57,924 nucleotides of DNA from JAEUOS01 sp964470865 (GTDB taxonomy: Bacteria; Pseudomonadota; Gammaproteobacteria; Burkholderiales; JAEUOS01): NCBI GenBank assembly GCA_964470865.1, contig CAYYFR010000016.1, positions 1-57,924 on the forward strand, in the 5' to 3' direction. Numbering within the stretch: the stretch's first letter is position 1; each line of letters begins with the position of its first letter. A model generated the notes under the pieces. It was not told the origin of the DNA. It was given only the letters and a program-made list of their open reading frames with translations, and did no database searches. Shown piece after piece: positions 35,734-45,166 of this stretch. The translations under genes were made by a program, and so were the position numbers.

Positions 35734-36258
35734 CCAACCACGCGATGCCGTCGCCAGCTGACATTGCCCCCCTTGCCCGATGCCGGCCCGCTGATCGCCC
35801 TGGCCTACGCCGACGCGCTCGACGTTCTGCAAAAACCCGCTTGGACAGGGATACTGGTCGACATGGTTCTGCACGAGGTCACACGCAATGCCACGCCCAC
35901 CGGCGACCGACTATCCGCATGGGCCGCAGAAGCGCACTTGCCAATATTGCAAACCAACACCTTTGCGCATTACCGACAGGCAAGCCCCCCACCGCCCGGG
36001 AACAACCTGGGCGTACTGGCAATCCAGGAGGTAATGAACCAGTTCGCGCTACAGGTGCCGCCCGGCGTCGGCGTGTTCCTCTTCGAAGACCATCGAATCG
36101 CCCGCTCCAGCTTTCTGGTGCCGGCCAACTGCCGAAAGCTCAGTACGCGGGCGTATCTTCTTCTTGAACAGAAGGGCTGGATCGCTTCAGCCGCAGAGAT
36201 CGAGCGCCGCGCGCAGCAGGCCGGCCGCGCGCCCTCTGCGTTGCGGTTTCCACGATGA
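35730..36258 (+). pseudogene. PIN-like domain toxin, probable frameshift in a C6 run
   Basis: The main reading frame from about 35773 encodes LPDAGPLIALAYADALDVLQ and then VDMVLHEVTRNATPTGDRL, NNLGVLAIQEVM and FLFEDHRIARSSFLVP, a PIN-like nuclease of about 160 residues with the expected Asp and Glu residues. That frame has no ATG or ribosome site at its start. A different frame starts at 35730 with TTG overlapping the antitoxin stop (or ATG 35745) and runs MTNHAMPSPADIAPL; removing one C from the CCCCCC run at 35767-35772 joins it exactly to PDAGPLI. Either the gene is frameshifted, phase-variable, or the assembly has one extra C. Confidence 0.6.
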
Positions 36259-36421
36259 AATGTGACACTGCCGGATATAGTGTTTTAACGGCAGCAGTGT
36301 CTTTGCGCTCGAATTTCGGCATCTCAATCGCTTCACAGATTTACGCCATCGTCAATTTGGGCCGCCTTTTATTCCAGAATTCGAATGCCACCCAGCCGGA
36401 TACCGCTTGTGGTGGCACCTC

Positions 36422-36790
36422 TCAGGCCGCCAGCTTGTATCGCTGCACCAGCACGTCAGCCGGAATCTTTAACCCTTCGGCAAGGCTTCGAATCATCTCC
36501 AGCGACAACGGCCGCACGCGGTTGAGCACCTCGGCTACGCGTGCGCGCGAGCCGATGTAGGGCTCCAGGTCTTTGCGCGCAAGGCCGCGCGATTCCATCA
36601 CGTAGTGCAGAAAGTCGATCGGGTCGGGATCGGGAATCGGGAAGTGTTCCTGCTCGTAGCGCTCGACCAGGAGGCTGAGCACTTCGAGGCGGTCGGCTGC
36701 AGGCGAGCCGTGTTTCGCGCTCCAGAGCGCTGCAACCTCCTTGAGCGCGGCCTGGTGCTCCTTTTTGCTGCGAATCGGTTTGAGTTCCAT
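36422..36790 (-). CDS. higA: HigA-type antitoxin
   Basis: A 122-residue HigA-like protein. The N-terminal part (MELKPIRSKKEHQAALKEV, with a following ALWSAKHGSPAADRLEVL) and the C-terminal helix-turn-helix (YIGSRARVAEVLNRVRPLSL) are typical of the larger HigA antitoxins of the YgjM type. The ATG at 36790 is preferred over 36796 because GAGGA directly precedes the latter and gives good spacing only to the former. The toxin gene lies upstream with a few base pairs between, the reverse gene order characteristic of higBA. Confidence 0.85.
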   Translation of the reverse strand: MELKPIRSKKEHQAALKEVAALWSAKHGSPAADRLEVLSLLVERYEQEHFPIPDPDPIDFLHYVMESRGLARKDLEPYIGSRARVAEVLNRVRPLSLEMIRSLAEGLKIPADVLVQRYKLAA

Positions 36791-36799
36791 GGTCATTCC

Positions 36800-37093
36800 T
36801 CACACAGTTGCCGCGTCGGTCTTGTCGTACTCGCGGTGCGTGCCGATGAAGCGCACATACATGATCTGCTGGCGGTAGCGCATCGCCACGATCAGCCGGT
36901 AGTCGTTGCCTTTGACGTTGAACACCACGCGGTCACCCGCCACGAAGCTGGCGTTGCGGTGCGCTTCCTTCACCTCGGCAGGACTGCTCCACGTTGCGCG
37001 GCTGGCTTCGGCGTACCAGTTCCGCAGAGGCACTTCGGCTGGCGGATGCTGGCGCCAGAATTCACGGAGCTTGGAAAGAGCGATGACGCGCAT
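36800..37093 (-). CDS. higB: HigB-type mRNA interferase toxin
   Basis: A 97-residue RelE-superfamily toxin of the HigB (YgjN) subgroup. It starts MRVIALSKLREFWRQHP, with VFNVKGNDYRLIVAMRYRQQ in the middle and MYVRFIGTHREYDKTDA near the end, where the conserved His and Tyr of the ribosome-dependent RNase lie. The ATG at 37093 is the family start. It is transcribed first, followed by higA. It is the fourth toxin-antitoxin module within 10 kb. Confidence 0.87.
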   Translation of the reverse strand: MRVIALSKLREFWRQHPPAEVPLRNWYAEASRATWSSPAEVKEAHRNASFVAGDRVVFNVKGNDYRLIVAMRYRQQIMYVRFIGTHREYDKTDAATV

Positions 37094-37335
37094 GGCGCAT
37101 CCTAGCACGCTCCCAAATGGGGATCAAATGGAGGAATTTTGAAATATGCGTGCTCGCCAAGTGCTATTGCCTGTGCAGCGGCCGGTGCCCGCTGAGGCGA
37201 AATCGATGTGGCCGGACGCGGCCTTGGCAAGCTGATGCTGCACACAGAACAGCGCAACTTCCCCAGACCCCCGTCTGGGCATGAGCAACGCTCCGTACAG
37301 CAACAAAGCGTATCGACGGAGGCCCGATTTTGCGC

Positions 37336-40257
37336 CTACCCGCAAGCCCCCACCGCCCCGCAAGCCGTACAAAACTCGCACCCATCCTTCTTGATCACGG
37401 TGTAGTTCCCGCACTCGTTGCACAACCCGCCCTGCATCACCGCCACATCGCCGCGCTGGCTTTGGCTGCGCGGCGCTTCGAGGATGCCCATTTCGCGCGT
37501 CGGGAAGCCCGCTTCGGTGAGCACGCCCAGCATCGCGTAACGATGAATCACCAGACGCGCCATGTAGGCCACGGTGGAAGGCCAGGTTTGCTGGCGGCGC
37601 TCGCCGGGCACGAAGGCCATGAAGTCGCCCAGTGGTTCGGCATAGTTGAGCAGCTTGCGCAGTTTCATGCCCACCCATGCCGGGTCGAGCACGCGCATGT
37701 CCAAGGAAAGGATGCGCGCCAAGCCGTCGAGTGCGCGCGGGTAGTTGCCGGAGAGCCACATCGAATAGGGGCGCGTCACGCCGTCGGGCAGCGTCACTTC
37801 CTTCAGGCCCAGCACGAAGTCTTCACCGGTGGCGGGGTTGATGATGTCCACCGTCCATGACAGGGTGCCGTCGGTGCCGGTGCGCGGTTCTTCCTTCGCG
37901 TACATGGCGTCCAGCACCGGGTGCGGGCGGCCGTCGGGGGAGAGCAGGTCGGGAGCTTTTTCGTCGAGGGCGCCCAGGCGGTCGCAGCGCCACTGCACCA
38001 GTTGCGCCAGGCCCGCGACCACGCTTGGCACCATTTTCTGCTCGCCGTGCGGCGGGAAAGGCATGAGGAAGGATTTCTCGCCGGGGGTCTTGGCTAGCAC
38101 GTCGAGCTTGAGTTTCAGCCAGGCGCGATCATTCGCACGCATGTCCATCGAGAGCGTTTTGGCAACCGCGCCCAGACCGCGCGGCTGCTCGGTGCCGTTG
38201 ACCCACACTTCAAACGGGAAGGCCTTGCCTTCTTCTTCGACATGGCCTACGAAGAGCGCGAAGTCGCCGCCAGGGTGGCTCATCATGTAGGCCCAGGCTT
38301 CGTTGCCGCCGGGCATTTCAGGGCGGCCGGGCCAGCGCAGGCTGGCCAGCACCGGTGCCGGCAGGCTTTTGATCGACAGGCGCTTGTTGGCGCCGCCGTC
38401 GAAGGCGGCGATCTGCACATCCTGCGGGCTTTTCTTTTCGTCCTTCTCCATGCTTTTTTCCGGCGTGACCGACAGCACCGAACCGAGCACGCTGTTGGGC
38501 CGGTAGGTCGCCAGGCCCTTCAAGCCCGACTTCCAGGCGCTCATGTAGAGGTCTTCGAACTCGGCATACGGATAGTCGACCGGCACGTTCACGGTTTTCG
38601 AAATGCTGGTATCGATCGCGGGTGCCACCGCGGCCACCATTTCTTCATGCGCCTGGGCCGAGATTTCGAGCGCGGTCACAAAGTACGCGGGCAGCTTGTC
38701 GGTGTCGCCGCCTACATGCTTGTACAAACGCCATGCGTAGTCTTCCACCGCGTATTGCTTGTGGGTGCCATCGGCCATGCGCTTCTTGCGCGTGTAGGTC
38801 CAGGAGAACGGCGGCTCGATGCCGTTCGACGCATTGTCGGCAAACGCCAGGCTGATGGTGCCGGTGGGCGCGATCGAGAGCAGGTGCGAATTGCGGATGC
38901 CGTATTTGCGGATCTTGTCTTTCACTTCCGCCGGCAGGCGCGAGGCGAAATTGCCGCCGGACAAATACAGGTCGGCGTTGAATAGCTTGAAGGCGCCGCG
39001 CTCGCGCGCCAGTTCCACCGAATACAGGTAGGAACGATCGCGCATGGCCGCGGTAATCGTAGCCGCCATCGCACGCGCCTCGGGCGTGTCGTAACGCAGC
39101 TTGAGCATGATGAGCGCATCGCCCAAGCCGGTGAAGCCCAGGCCGACGCGGCGCTTGGCGTCGGCTTCGGCTTTTTGCATCGGCAGCGGCCAGTGGGTCG
39201 CATCCAGCACGTTGTCCAACATGCGGGTGGACACATCGACCACCTTGCCGAAGGCGGCGAAATCGAATTCAGGTACGTCGCCGAAAGCGTTTTTCACGAA
39301 CTTGGTGAGATTGATCGAGCCCAGGCAGCAGCAGCCGTAGGGCGGAAGTGGCTGCTCTGCGCAAGGATTGGTCGCCTCGATGGTTTCGCAGTAATACAGG
39401 TTGTTGTCGTGATTCATGCGGTCGAGGAACAGGATCCCCGGCTCGGCATGGTCATAGGTGGAGCGCATGATCTGGTCCCACAGATCGCGTGCGCGCACCT
39501 TGCGGTACACCCACTGCCCGTCCGCGCGCTGATAGCTGCCGCCGGCACGAATCTCGGCCGCGGGCGCGGCCTTGTGCGCCAGCTCGACATCACCATCGGC
39601 TTCTACCGCCTGCATGAAGGCATCGGTCACGCCCACCGAGACATTGAAGTTGGTGAGGTCGCCTTTGTCCTTGGCATGGATGAATTGCTCGATATCCGGA
39701 TGGTCGCAACGCAGCACGCCCATTTGCGCACCGCGCCTGGCGCCGGCCGACTCCACCGTTTCGCACGAACGATCGAATACCCGCATGTAAGACACCGGTC
39801 CTGAGGCGCGCGAATTGGTGCCCTTCACATGCGCACCCACCGGGCGGATCGACGAAAAGTCATAACCCACGCCACCACCGCGACGCATGGTTTCGGCGGC
39901 TTCGGCCAGCGCGGTATAGATCCCGGGGCGGCCATCGACCACCTCGGTGATGGAGTCACCCACCGGTTGCACGAAGCAATTGATGAGCGTGGCGGTCAAA
40001 TCGGTGCCGGCGGCGGAGTTGATGCGGCCGGCCGGCACGAAGCCGTTTTCCTGGGCCCACAGGAACTGGCGCTCCCAATGTGAGCGTTTGCTTTCAGTTT
40101 CGACCAAGGCCAACGCGCGGGCGACCCGGCGGCGTACTTCCGTGACGGATTTTTCGTTGCCTTTTGCGTATTTTTCGAGCAGGACTTCCCCTGCAATCTC
40201 CTGCTCGCCCAAGTTGGATACGGAATTAATTAACCCTTTTGATTCAATGGTTTGCAT
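37336..40257 (-). CDS. nrdJ: Adenosylcobalamin-dependent ribonucleoside-diphosphate reductase (class II)
   Basis: A 973-residue class II ribonucleotide reductase. Active-site parts are TLINCFVQPVGDS (first redox Cys, near residue 94), AETMRRGGGVGYDFSSIRP, and NPCAEQPLPPYGCCCLGSIN near residue 300 with the thiyl-radical Cys and general-base Glu. The C-terminal third holds two similar TSCPD-like repeats (VAKTLSMDMRANDRAWLKLK and LARILSLDMRVLDPAWVGMK), then a cysteine-rich tail with CNECGNYTVIKKDGCEFCTAC, a zinc-ribbon or redox shuttle. The enzyme makes deoxyribonucleotides with B12 and without an oxygen requirement. No nrdAB or B12 riboswitch is visible nearby. Confidence 0.95.
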   Translation of the reverse strand: MQTIESKGLINSVSNLGEQEIAGEVLLEKYAKGNEKSVTEVRRRVARALALVETESKRSHWERQFLWAQENGFVPAGRINSAAGTDLTATLINCFVQPVGDSITEVVDGRPGIYTALAEAAETMRRGGGVGYDFSSIRPVGAHVKGTNSRASGPVSYMRVFDRSCETVESAGARRGAQMGVLRCDHPDIEQFIHAKDKGDLTNFNVSVGVTDAFMQAVEADGDVELAHKAAPAAEIRAGGSYQRADGQWVYRKVRARDLWDQIMRSTYDHAEPGILFLDRMNHDNNLYYCETIEATNPCAEQPLPPYGCCCLGSINLTKFVKNAFGDVPEFDFAAFGKVVDVSTRMLDNVLDATHWPLPMQKAEADAKRRVGLGFTGLGDALIMLKLRYDTPEARAMAATITAAMRDRSYLYSVELARERGAFKLFNADLYLSGGNFASRLPAEVKDKIRKYGIRNSHLLSIAPTGTISLAFADNASNGIEPPFSWTYTRKKRMADGTHKQYAVEDYAWRLYKHVGGDTDKLPAYFVTALEISAQAHEEMVAAVAPAIDTSISKTVNVPVDYPYAEFEDLYMSAWKSGLKGLATYRPNSVLGSVLSVTPEKSMEKDEKKSPQDVQIAAFDGGANKRLSIKSLPAPVLASLRWPGRPEMPGGNEAWAYMMSHPGGDFALFVGHVEEEGKAFPFEVWVNGTEQPRGLGAVAKTLSMDMRANDRAWLKLKLDVLAKTPGEKSFLMPFPPHGEQKMVPSVVAGLAQLVQWRCDRLGALDEKAPDLLSPDGRPHPVLDAMYAKEEPRTGTDGTLSWTVDIINPATGEDFVLGLKEVTLPDGVTRPYSMWLSGNYPRALDGLARILSLDMRVLDPAWVGMKLRKLLNYAEPLGDFMAFVPGERRQQTWPSTVAYMARLVIHRYAMLGVLTEAGFPTREMGILEAPRSQSQRGDVAVMQGGLCNECGNYTVIKKDGCEFCTACGAVGACG

Positions 40258-40269
40258 AAATAACCTCGC

Positions 40270-40285
40270 CTAGTGATGTAACTAG
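40270..40285 (-). promoter_or_regulatory. Short palindrome upstream of nrdJ
   Basis: CTAGT-N6-ACTAG lies 13 bp upstream of the nrdJ start. On the minus strand TTGGCA and TATGCT-like hexamers are close by, so the site may overlap the promoter. It could be an operator; similarity to an NrdR box is weak. The remaining part of the 290 bp up to the next gene shows nothing else recognisable. Confidence 0.35.
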
Positions 40286-40547
40286 CATACGCCGCTTTGG
40301 GCGTGCCAACCACCAGGTTTTGAAAAAATATTTTTGGGCCATGCAAGCGCCTGGAAAATGCTGCGGAAGGAAGTTATCGAGCGTCAGAAAAACCGATCGC
40401 GGCGCGCTTTATACCGCAAATCCGCGCGCCGGATGGCTGCCTCGGTCAAGACCGCGTCAATCGCCCGGCAGGCATCGGCGCGAGGCCAAGCCTGGTGCTG
40501 CTGCACAGCCCGTCGCAGCTTAACGGGCCGATGCCGGATGCCCGGCC

Positions 40548-40883
40548 CTAACCGCGTCGGTCGGCATCGCGCCGCACGCCGTGATCACGCCGCTCGCCGC
40601 CCAGCGCCTTGAGCAAGTGGGTCAACGCCAGTTGCGCCTGACGCGCCTGCGGCCCATCACTGCGATCACGTTCATGCATGATCCAGTGGGCCAGCATGTG
40701 GCGCAGCGTGTCGCGGCCAGAGTCGGTCTGCGCCAGCACGTTGAGCTCTGCCAGCGCGGTGGTGGCCGTCAGCCCCTCTTCGTGCACGATCGCAACCACC
40801 GCTACGTCGATGTCGCTTTGCGTGACCTCGCCGCCCAGGATTTCGCACACTTCGTTACGCAAGTCCTCGTATCCACCGATCAT
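40548..40883 (-). CDS. Small uncharacterised protein
   Basis: A 111-residue protein starting MIGGYEDLRNEVCEILGGEV, with a helical central part (LAELNVLAQTDSGRDTLRHM) and a basic C-terminus (GGERRDHGVRRDADRRG). No known domain is recognised and there is no signal peptide. It is divergent from the fructose-bisphosphate aldolase gene, 177 bp away. A GC-rich hairpin (GGGCCG/CGGCCC, 12-nt loop) at 40525-40548 overlaps its stop codon and may mark the end of the transcript, although no T tract follows. Confidence 0.55.
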   Translation of the reverse strand: MIGGYEDLRNEVCEILGGEVTQSDIDVAVVAIVHEEGLTATTALAELNVLAQTDSGRDTLRHMLAHWIMHERDRSDGPQARQAQLALTHLLKALGGERRDHGVRRDADRRG

Positions 40884-41060
40884 GGCAGTCTCCGATCCTC
40901 GTCTGTCCGGCAGAAAACACCGGTTTATGGGGTCCAGACTAGCACCGCGACGGCGTCCATGTTTGATGTGCCGCAAACCCGACGGCCGCCGCGGCACTAT
41001 GCTTTGCGGGCCAATCCCCCCCAAAATCGGTCCGTTGCGGGACCGTTAGAGGAATCAATC

Positions 41061-42122
<1,062 letters not shown>

Positions 42123-42260
42123 GGTCGGCCGAGTGCAGCGCGACTCGCTGCCGCGCCAACAACATCTCCGCAGGGACCGCCCGGCAAGCTCCCGCTCAAG
42201 CACCTGACTGCGCCGTTCATCGGCGCTCTTAGTCGTGTTGAGTGCCTGGCACGAGCCGAC

Positions 42261-43241
42261 TCACACCTCGAGAATGAACTTGCCGAAATGTCGGTTCTCG
42301 CGCATCGCGCGCTGCGCATCATGGGCGTCGGCCAAGGCGAAAACGCGATCGACCGGCATTGCGATGCTGCCTGCCTCCACGGCGGCCTTGAGATCGCCCC
42401 ATGCCTTGTGCACCAGGGCCGCGAATTGCTCGACGCTGCGCATGCGAAACGAGGCGCCCAGCAACTGCAGGCGCTTTTTCGAAAGCAGATCCAGATCGAG
42501 AACGCCCGACGCTCCGCCCATCCGGCCGATCTGCACCCAGCGCGCGCCTACCGCGGCCAGCGCCAGATGGTCATCGATCGCCTTGGCGCCAATCATGTCG
42601 ATGATCACGTGCGCGCCTTCGCCGCTGCTGGCTGTCAGCAGCACCTCGGCAACCGCGCCCTGCGCATAATCGATCGGATGGGTGATGCCTACCGCCGCCA
42701 GACGCGGGATCTTGGCGGCACTCGCGGTACCGGCCACAATTCCGGCACCCAACATGCGTGCAATCTGCGCCGCCGCGATGCCCACGCCGCTGGCCGCACC
42801 CTGAATGAAAATCGTCTCGCCGCTTTGCAGGCGGCCATTGCTCACCACCGCGTCGTGCGCCGTGAACAGGGCCACCGGCAAAGCCGCCGCCTGCACCCAC
42901 GACAGAGCATCCGGGATACGCACGGCCAGGCGATGATCGATCAGCGCTTGCTCGGCATAAGCGCCCGAAGGCATGCCCATGACACGTTCGCCGATCGACC
43001 AGCCGCTCACCGCGCTGCCGACAGCGACAACCTCCCCGGCGGCTTCGAGCCCGGCAATTGGATGCGGCGGCTTGGTCGCCACTCGTGCGTAATGGCCTGC
43101 ATTGCGCCCGAGGTCGGCACGATTGAGCCCGGCAGCACGCACCATGAGCTGCAAATCGTGCGGGCCCGGCACCAAATCGGGCAGGTCGGCAAAACGTAGC
43201 TGCGCACGACCATCCCTTTGTTCGATCAACCAGGCTTTCAT
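42261..43241 (-). CDS. Zinc-binding dehydrogenase family / quinone oxidoreductase-like protein
   Basis: A 326-residue MDR oxidoreductase. It starts MKAWLIEQRDGRAQLRFADL, has AAGLNRADLGRNAGHY and LEAAGEVVAVGSAVSG in the GroES-like domain, and the Rossmann signature IFIQGAASGVGIAAAQIARM near residue 145. Catalytic zinc ligands are missing, so it is of the NADPH:quinone reductase or enoyl reductase type (PIG3-like). It is on the same strand as the SDR gene 127 bp upstream and may be the last gene of the leftward cluster that starts at the GntR regulator. Confidence 0.88.
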   Translation of the reverse strand: MKAWLIEQRDGRAQLRFADLPDLVPGPHDLQLMVRAAGLNRADLGRNAGHYARVATKPPHPIAGLEAAGEVVAVGSAVSGWSIGERVMGMPSGAYAEQALIDHRLAVRIPDALSWVQAAALPVALFTAHDAVVSNGRLQSGETIFIQGAASGVGIAAAQIARMLGAGIVAGTASAAKIPRLAAVGITHPIDYAQGAVAEVLLTASSGEGAHVIIDMIGAKAIDDHLALAAVGARWVQIGRMGGASGVLDLDLLSKKRLQLLGASFRMRSVEQFAALVHKAWGDLKAAVEAGSIAMPVDRVFALADAHDAQRAMRENRHFGKFILEV

Positions 43242-43368
43242 CGGCGCGCCCCTGATTCAGAAATCGTGGTCCAAGCCCTTGTTACTCTGCTTCTCGAAAC
43301 ATGCATCTTCGCAGCCGGCCGGGCTTTCACGCGGCCCTGATTGCAAGTGCACTTGTTTCCTGCTGCCT

Positions 43369-44121
43369 TCACGGCATGATCTCGCCACCGTTGGGGTGCA
43401 GCAGCTGCCCGCAAAAGTAACGCGCGTCGTCGGAGGCCAGGAACACGAAGGCAGGCGTCATGTCTTCGGGCGTTCCCAGGCGCTTCAAGGGCAGGCTGGC
43501 CGCGTGCGCCACTTTGACGTCTTCGGGCAGCGGGTCGAAGCCGGTATCGACCAGACCCGGCGCCACGCCGTTGACCAGTACGCCGTAGGGCGCCATTTCC
43601 TTGGCCAAGGCGCGGGTAAAGGCGATCAGGCCACCCTTGGCGGTCGAGTAGGCGGTGTAGTTTTCGCGCCCGATGTAGCCCAGTTGCGAGCACAGGTTGA
43701 TGATCCTGCCGGACTTCTGCGCCATCATGTGGCGCGCCGCCGCGCGTGAGCAAAGGAAGCCGCCGCGCAGGTGCACCGACATCATGTTGCCCCAATCTTC
43801 GACACTCATCTCGACGATCGGCTGCGGGCGCTGGATGCCGGCGTTGTTGACCAGGATGTCCAGGTGCCCGAAGCTTGCGATCACCTGCGCGAAACCGGCT
43901 TCGACCTGCGCCTCGCTGGTGACATCGCATTTGAGCGCCAGCGCACGCACGCCATGTGCCTCGATCGCGGTCATGAGGCTCACGGCTTGGTCGTCGCGGG
44001 CGACGTAGAAGATCGCCACATCCGCGCCCTCATCGGCATAGGCCAGCGCCACCGCGCGGCCGATGCCGGTATTGCCACCGGTGATGAGCGCGGTGCGCCC
44101 GGCCAGACGTTTCGAATTCAT
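43369..44121 (-). CDS. Short-chain dehydrogenase/reductase (3-oxoacyl reductase-like)
   Basis: A 250-residue classical SDR. Cofactor loop ITGGNTGIGRAVAL (TGGNTGIG near residues 14-21), NNAG in LVNNAGIQRP, catalytic Ser in INLCSQLGY, YxxxK as YSTAK, and PG motif GVAPGLVDTG. The absence of an acidic residue after strand 2 suggests NADP(H), but this is uncertain. The ATG at 44121 follows AGGAGG. The leader upstream has a 48-bp tandem duplication that repeats this ribosome site, so longer N-terminal starts are possible but unlikely. It is downstream of the arylmalonate-decarboxylase-like gene. Confidence 0.92.
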   Translation of the reverse strand: MNSKRLAGRTALITGGNTGIGRAVALAYADEGADVAIFYVARDDQAVSLMTAIEAHGVRALALKCDVTSEAQVEAGFAQVIASFGHLDILVNNAGIQRPQPIVEMSVEDWGNMMSVHLRGGFLCSRAAARHMMAQKSGRIINLCSQLGYIGRENYTAYSTAKGGLIAFTRALAKEMAPYGVLVNGVAPGLVDTGFDPLPEDVKVAHAASLPLKRLGTPEDMTPAFVFLASDDARYFCGQLLHPNGGEIMP

Positions 44122-44129
44122 TGGACTAT

Positions 44130-44208
44130 CCTCCTGTGACTGCGTGACATCCTCCCCGAGGGAGCGCATCGGACCACCCTCCTGTGACTGCGTGACATCC
44201 TCCCCGAG
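44130..44208. repeat. Two direct copies of a 31-bp unit (48-bp period) in the SDR leader
   Basis: A 31-bp unit beginning CCTCCTGTGACTGCGTGACA is present at 44130-44160 and again at 44178-44208. In the direction of the SDR gene each copy carries a GGAGG-type ribosome site, and the copy nearest the gene is the one used. The duplication could have arisen by slipped replication. Further copies could be hidden in the adjacent N gap. Confidence 0.8.
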
Positions 44209-44213
44209 ACAGA

Positions 44214-44423
44214 AGGAGCGCTCATGCAACCTCCCTGAAAAGACGCCCCCAGCCGGCAACCCGCCTGGNNNNNNNNNNNNNNNNNNNNNNNNNNNNNNNN
44301 NNNNNNNNNNNNNNNNNNNNNNNNNNNNNNNNNNNNNNNNNNNNNNNNNNNNNNNNNNNNNNNNNNNNAGGAGCGCTCATGCAACCTCCCTGAAAAGACG
44401 CCCCCAGCCGGCAACCCGCCTGG
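44214..44423. other. Assembly gap of 100 N with 55-bp identical flanks
   Basis: Positions 44269-44368 are N. The 55 bases before the gap (44214-44268) are identical to the 55 bases after it (44369-44423). This is the pattern produced when two contigs that actually overlap by a k-mer are joined by a scaffolder with a default gap length. The duplicated block is the 3' end of the decarboxylase-like gene including its stop codon, so the gene is whole in the right-hand copy. Confidence 0.9.
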
Positions 44424-45108
44424 GGTCGACGGCTGCCAGTTTGAGGCATTTCCAGACCGCGGTTGAAATGCTGTCATAGATCGGAATGCCGATCTCGCGT
44501 TCGAGTTGCTCCACCAGGGGCGCAGCTTTCAAATTGGTGCACAGCGGAATGATGGCGTGCGGCCGCGCCTGCGCCACGGCACGCACCATTGCAATGATCT
44601 CCTCATCGGACACTTCGGAGAACGAGAAATTGTGCGACAGCCCGAGATGGCGTTCGGCCACCACGTTGAAACCGGCGCGCGCATAGTTGGCGTCGATGCG
44701 CTCCTGCACGTCATCGGTGTAGGGCGTGACGAACGCGATATCGCGCGCGCCGGTGGCCTTGAGGATTTCGTTGATCGCAAGCACCGAGGTGCCGGCGGGA
44801 ATGCCGGTGCGCTCGGTGATGCGCTGGCACAGCTTCTCGTCAGTGTCGAACCCCAGCCAGGACGACGAGGTGCCGTTCCATGCAATCGCGTGCAGCTCGG
44901 CATCGGCCAGCAGTTCGGCGGCGGCCAGGATATTGCTATCGTCGAACTGCTTCAAGGCGCTGTCGTTGAGCGCGATCTGGGTCACGCGAAAACGGCCGAA
45001 GTGCGCGCTGGCATCCGGCAGGCCCGCCAGCATCATGCTGGTGATCGGCTCCAGCGCAGTGTTCGACGAGGGCGTGAGCATGCCGATCAGGGTGCGTTTG
45101 CGGTGCAT
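44377..45108 (-). CDS. Arylmalonate decarboxylase-like protein (Asp/Glu racemase superfamily)
   Basis: A 243-residue protein of the Asp/Glu racemase superfamily closest in key residues to arylmalonate decarboxylase (AMDase). Its N-terminal catalytic position is Gly79 within WNGTSSSWLG, the same G-T-S pattern as AMDase (Gly74, Thr75, Ser76). The pocket Tyr is Tyr130 in PYTDDVQER, and the catalytic Cys is Cys190 in PLCTNL. The C-terminal GWGRLF also matches. AMDase decarboxylates disubstituted malonates without a cofactor. The gene lies directly downstream of the GntR regulator with a 52-bp gap and upstream of the SDR. Its stop codon sits in the 55-bp block next to the N gap. Confidence 0.85.
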   Translation of the reverse strand: MHRKRTLIGMLTPSSNTALEPITSMMLAGLPDASAHFGRFRVTQIALNDSALKQFDDSNILAAAELLADAELHAIAWNGTSSSWLGFDTDEKLCQRITERTGIPAGTSVLAINEILKATGARDIAFVTPYTDDVQERIDANYARAGFNVVAERHLGLSHNFSFSEVSDEEIIAMVRAVAQARPHAIIPLCTNLKAAPLVEQLEREIGIPIYDSISTAVWKCLKLAAVDPRRVAGWGRLFREVA

Positions 45109-45151
45109 TCAGGCTTTCGATTCAAATGCAAAGAGTCAGTGCAAGGGACAT

Positions 45152-45166
45152 GCCTGAAATTCAGGC
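45152..45166. repeat. 15-bp palindrome at the end of the GntR gene
   Basis: GCCTGAA-A-TTCAGGC spans the GntR stop codon, and a further TTCAGGC copy occurs at 45108-45114 next to the start of the following gene. It may be an intercistronic hairpin between regulator and decarboxylase-like gene or a protein-binding site. Evidence is the symmetry only. Confidence 0.35.

Noticed and set aside
37262..37279. A 7-bp GC-rich hairpin (CCCAGAC/GTCTGGG) downstream of nrdJ
   Set aside because: No T tract follows on the nrdJ strand, so it cannot be called a terminator with confidence.
40258..40547. Possible cobalamin riboswitch upstream of the B12-dependent reductase
   Set aside because: No B12-box-like sequence or suitable structure was seen in the leader.
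44130..44208. Direct repeats considered as a small CRISPR array
   Set aside because: Only two copies with a 17-bp spacer, overlapping a ribosome site, and no cas genes.
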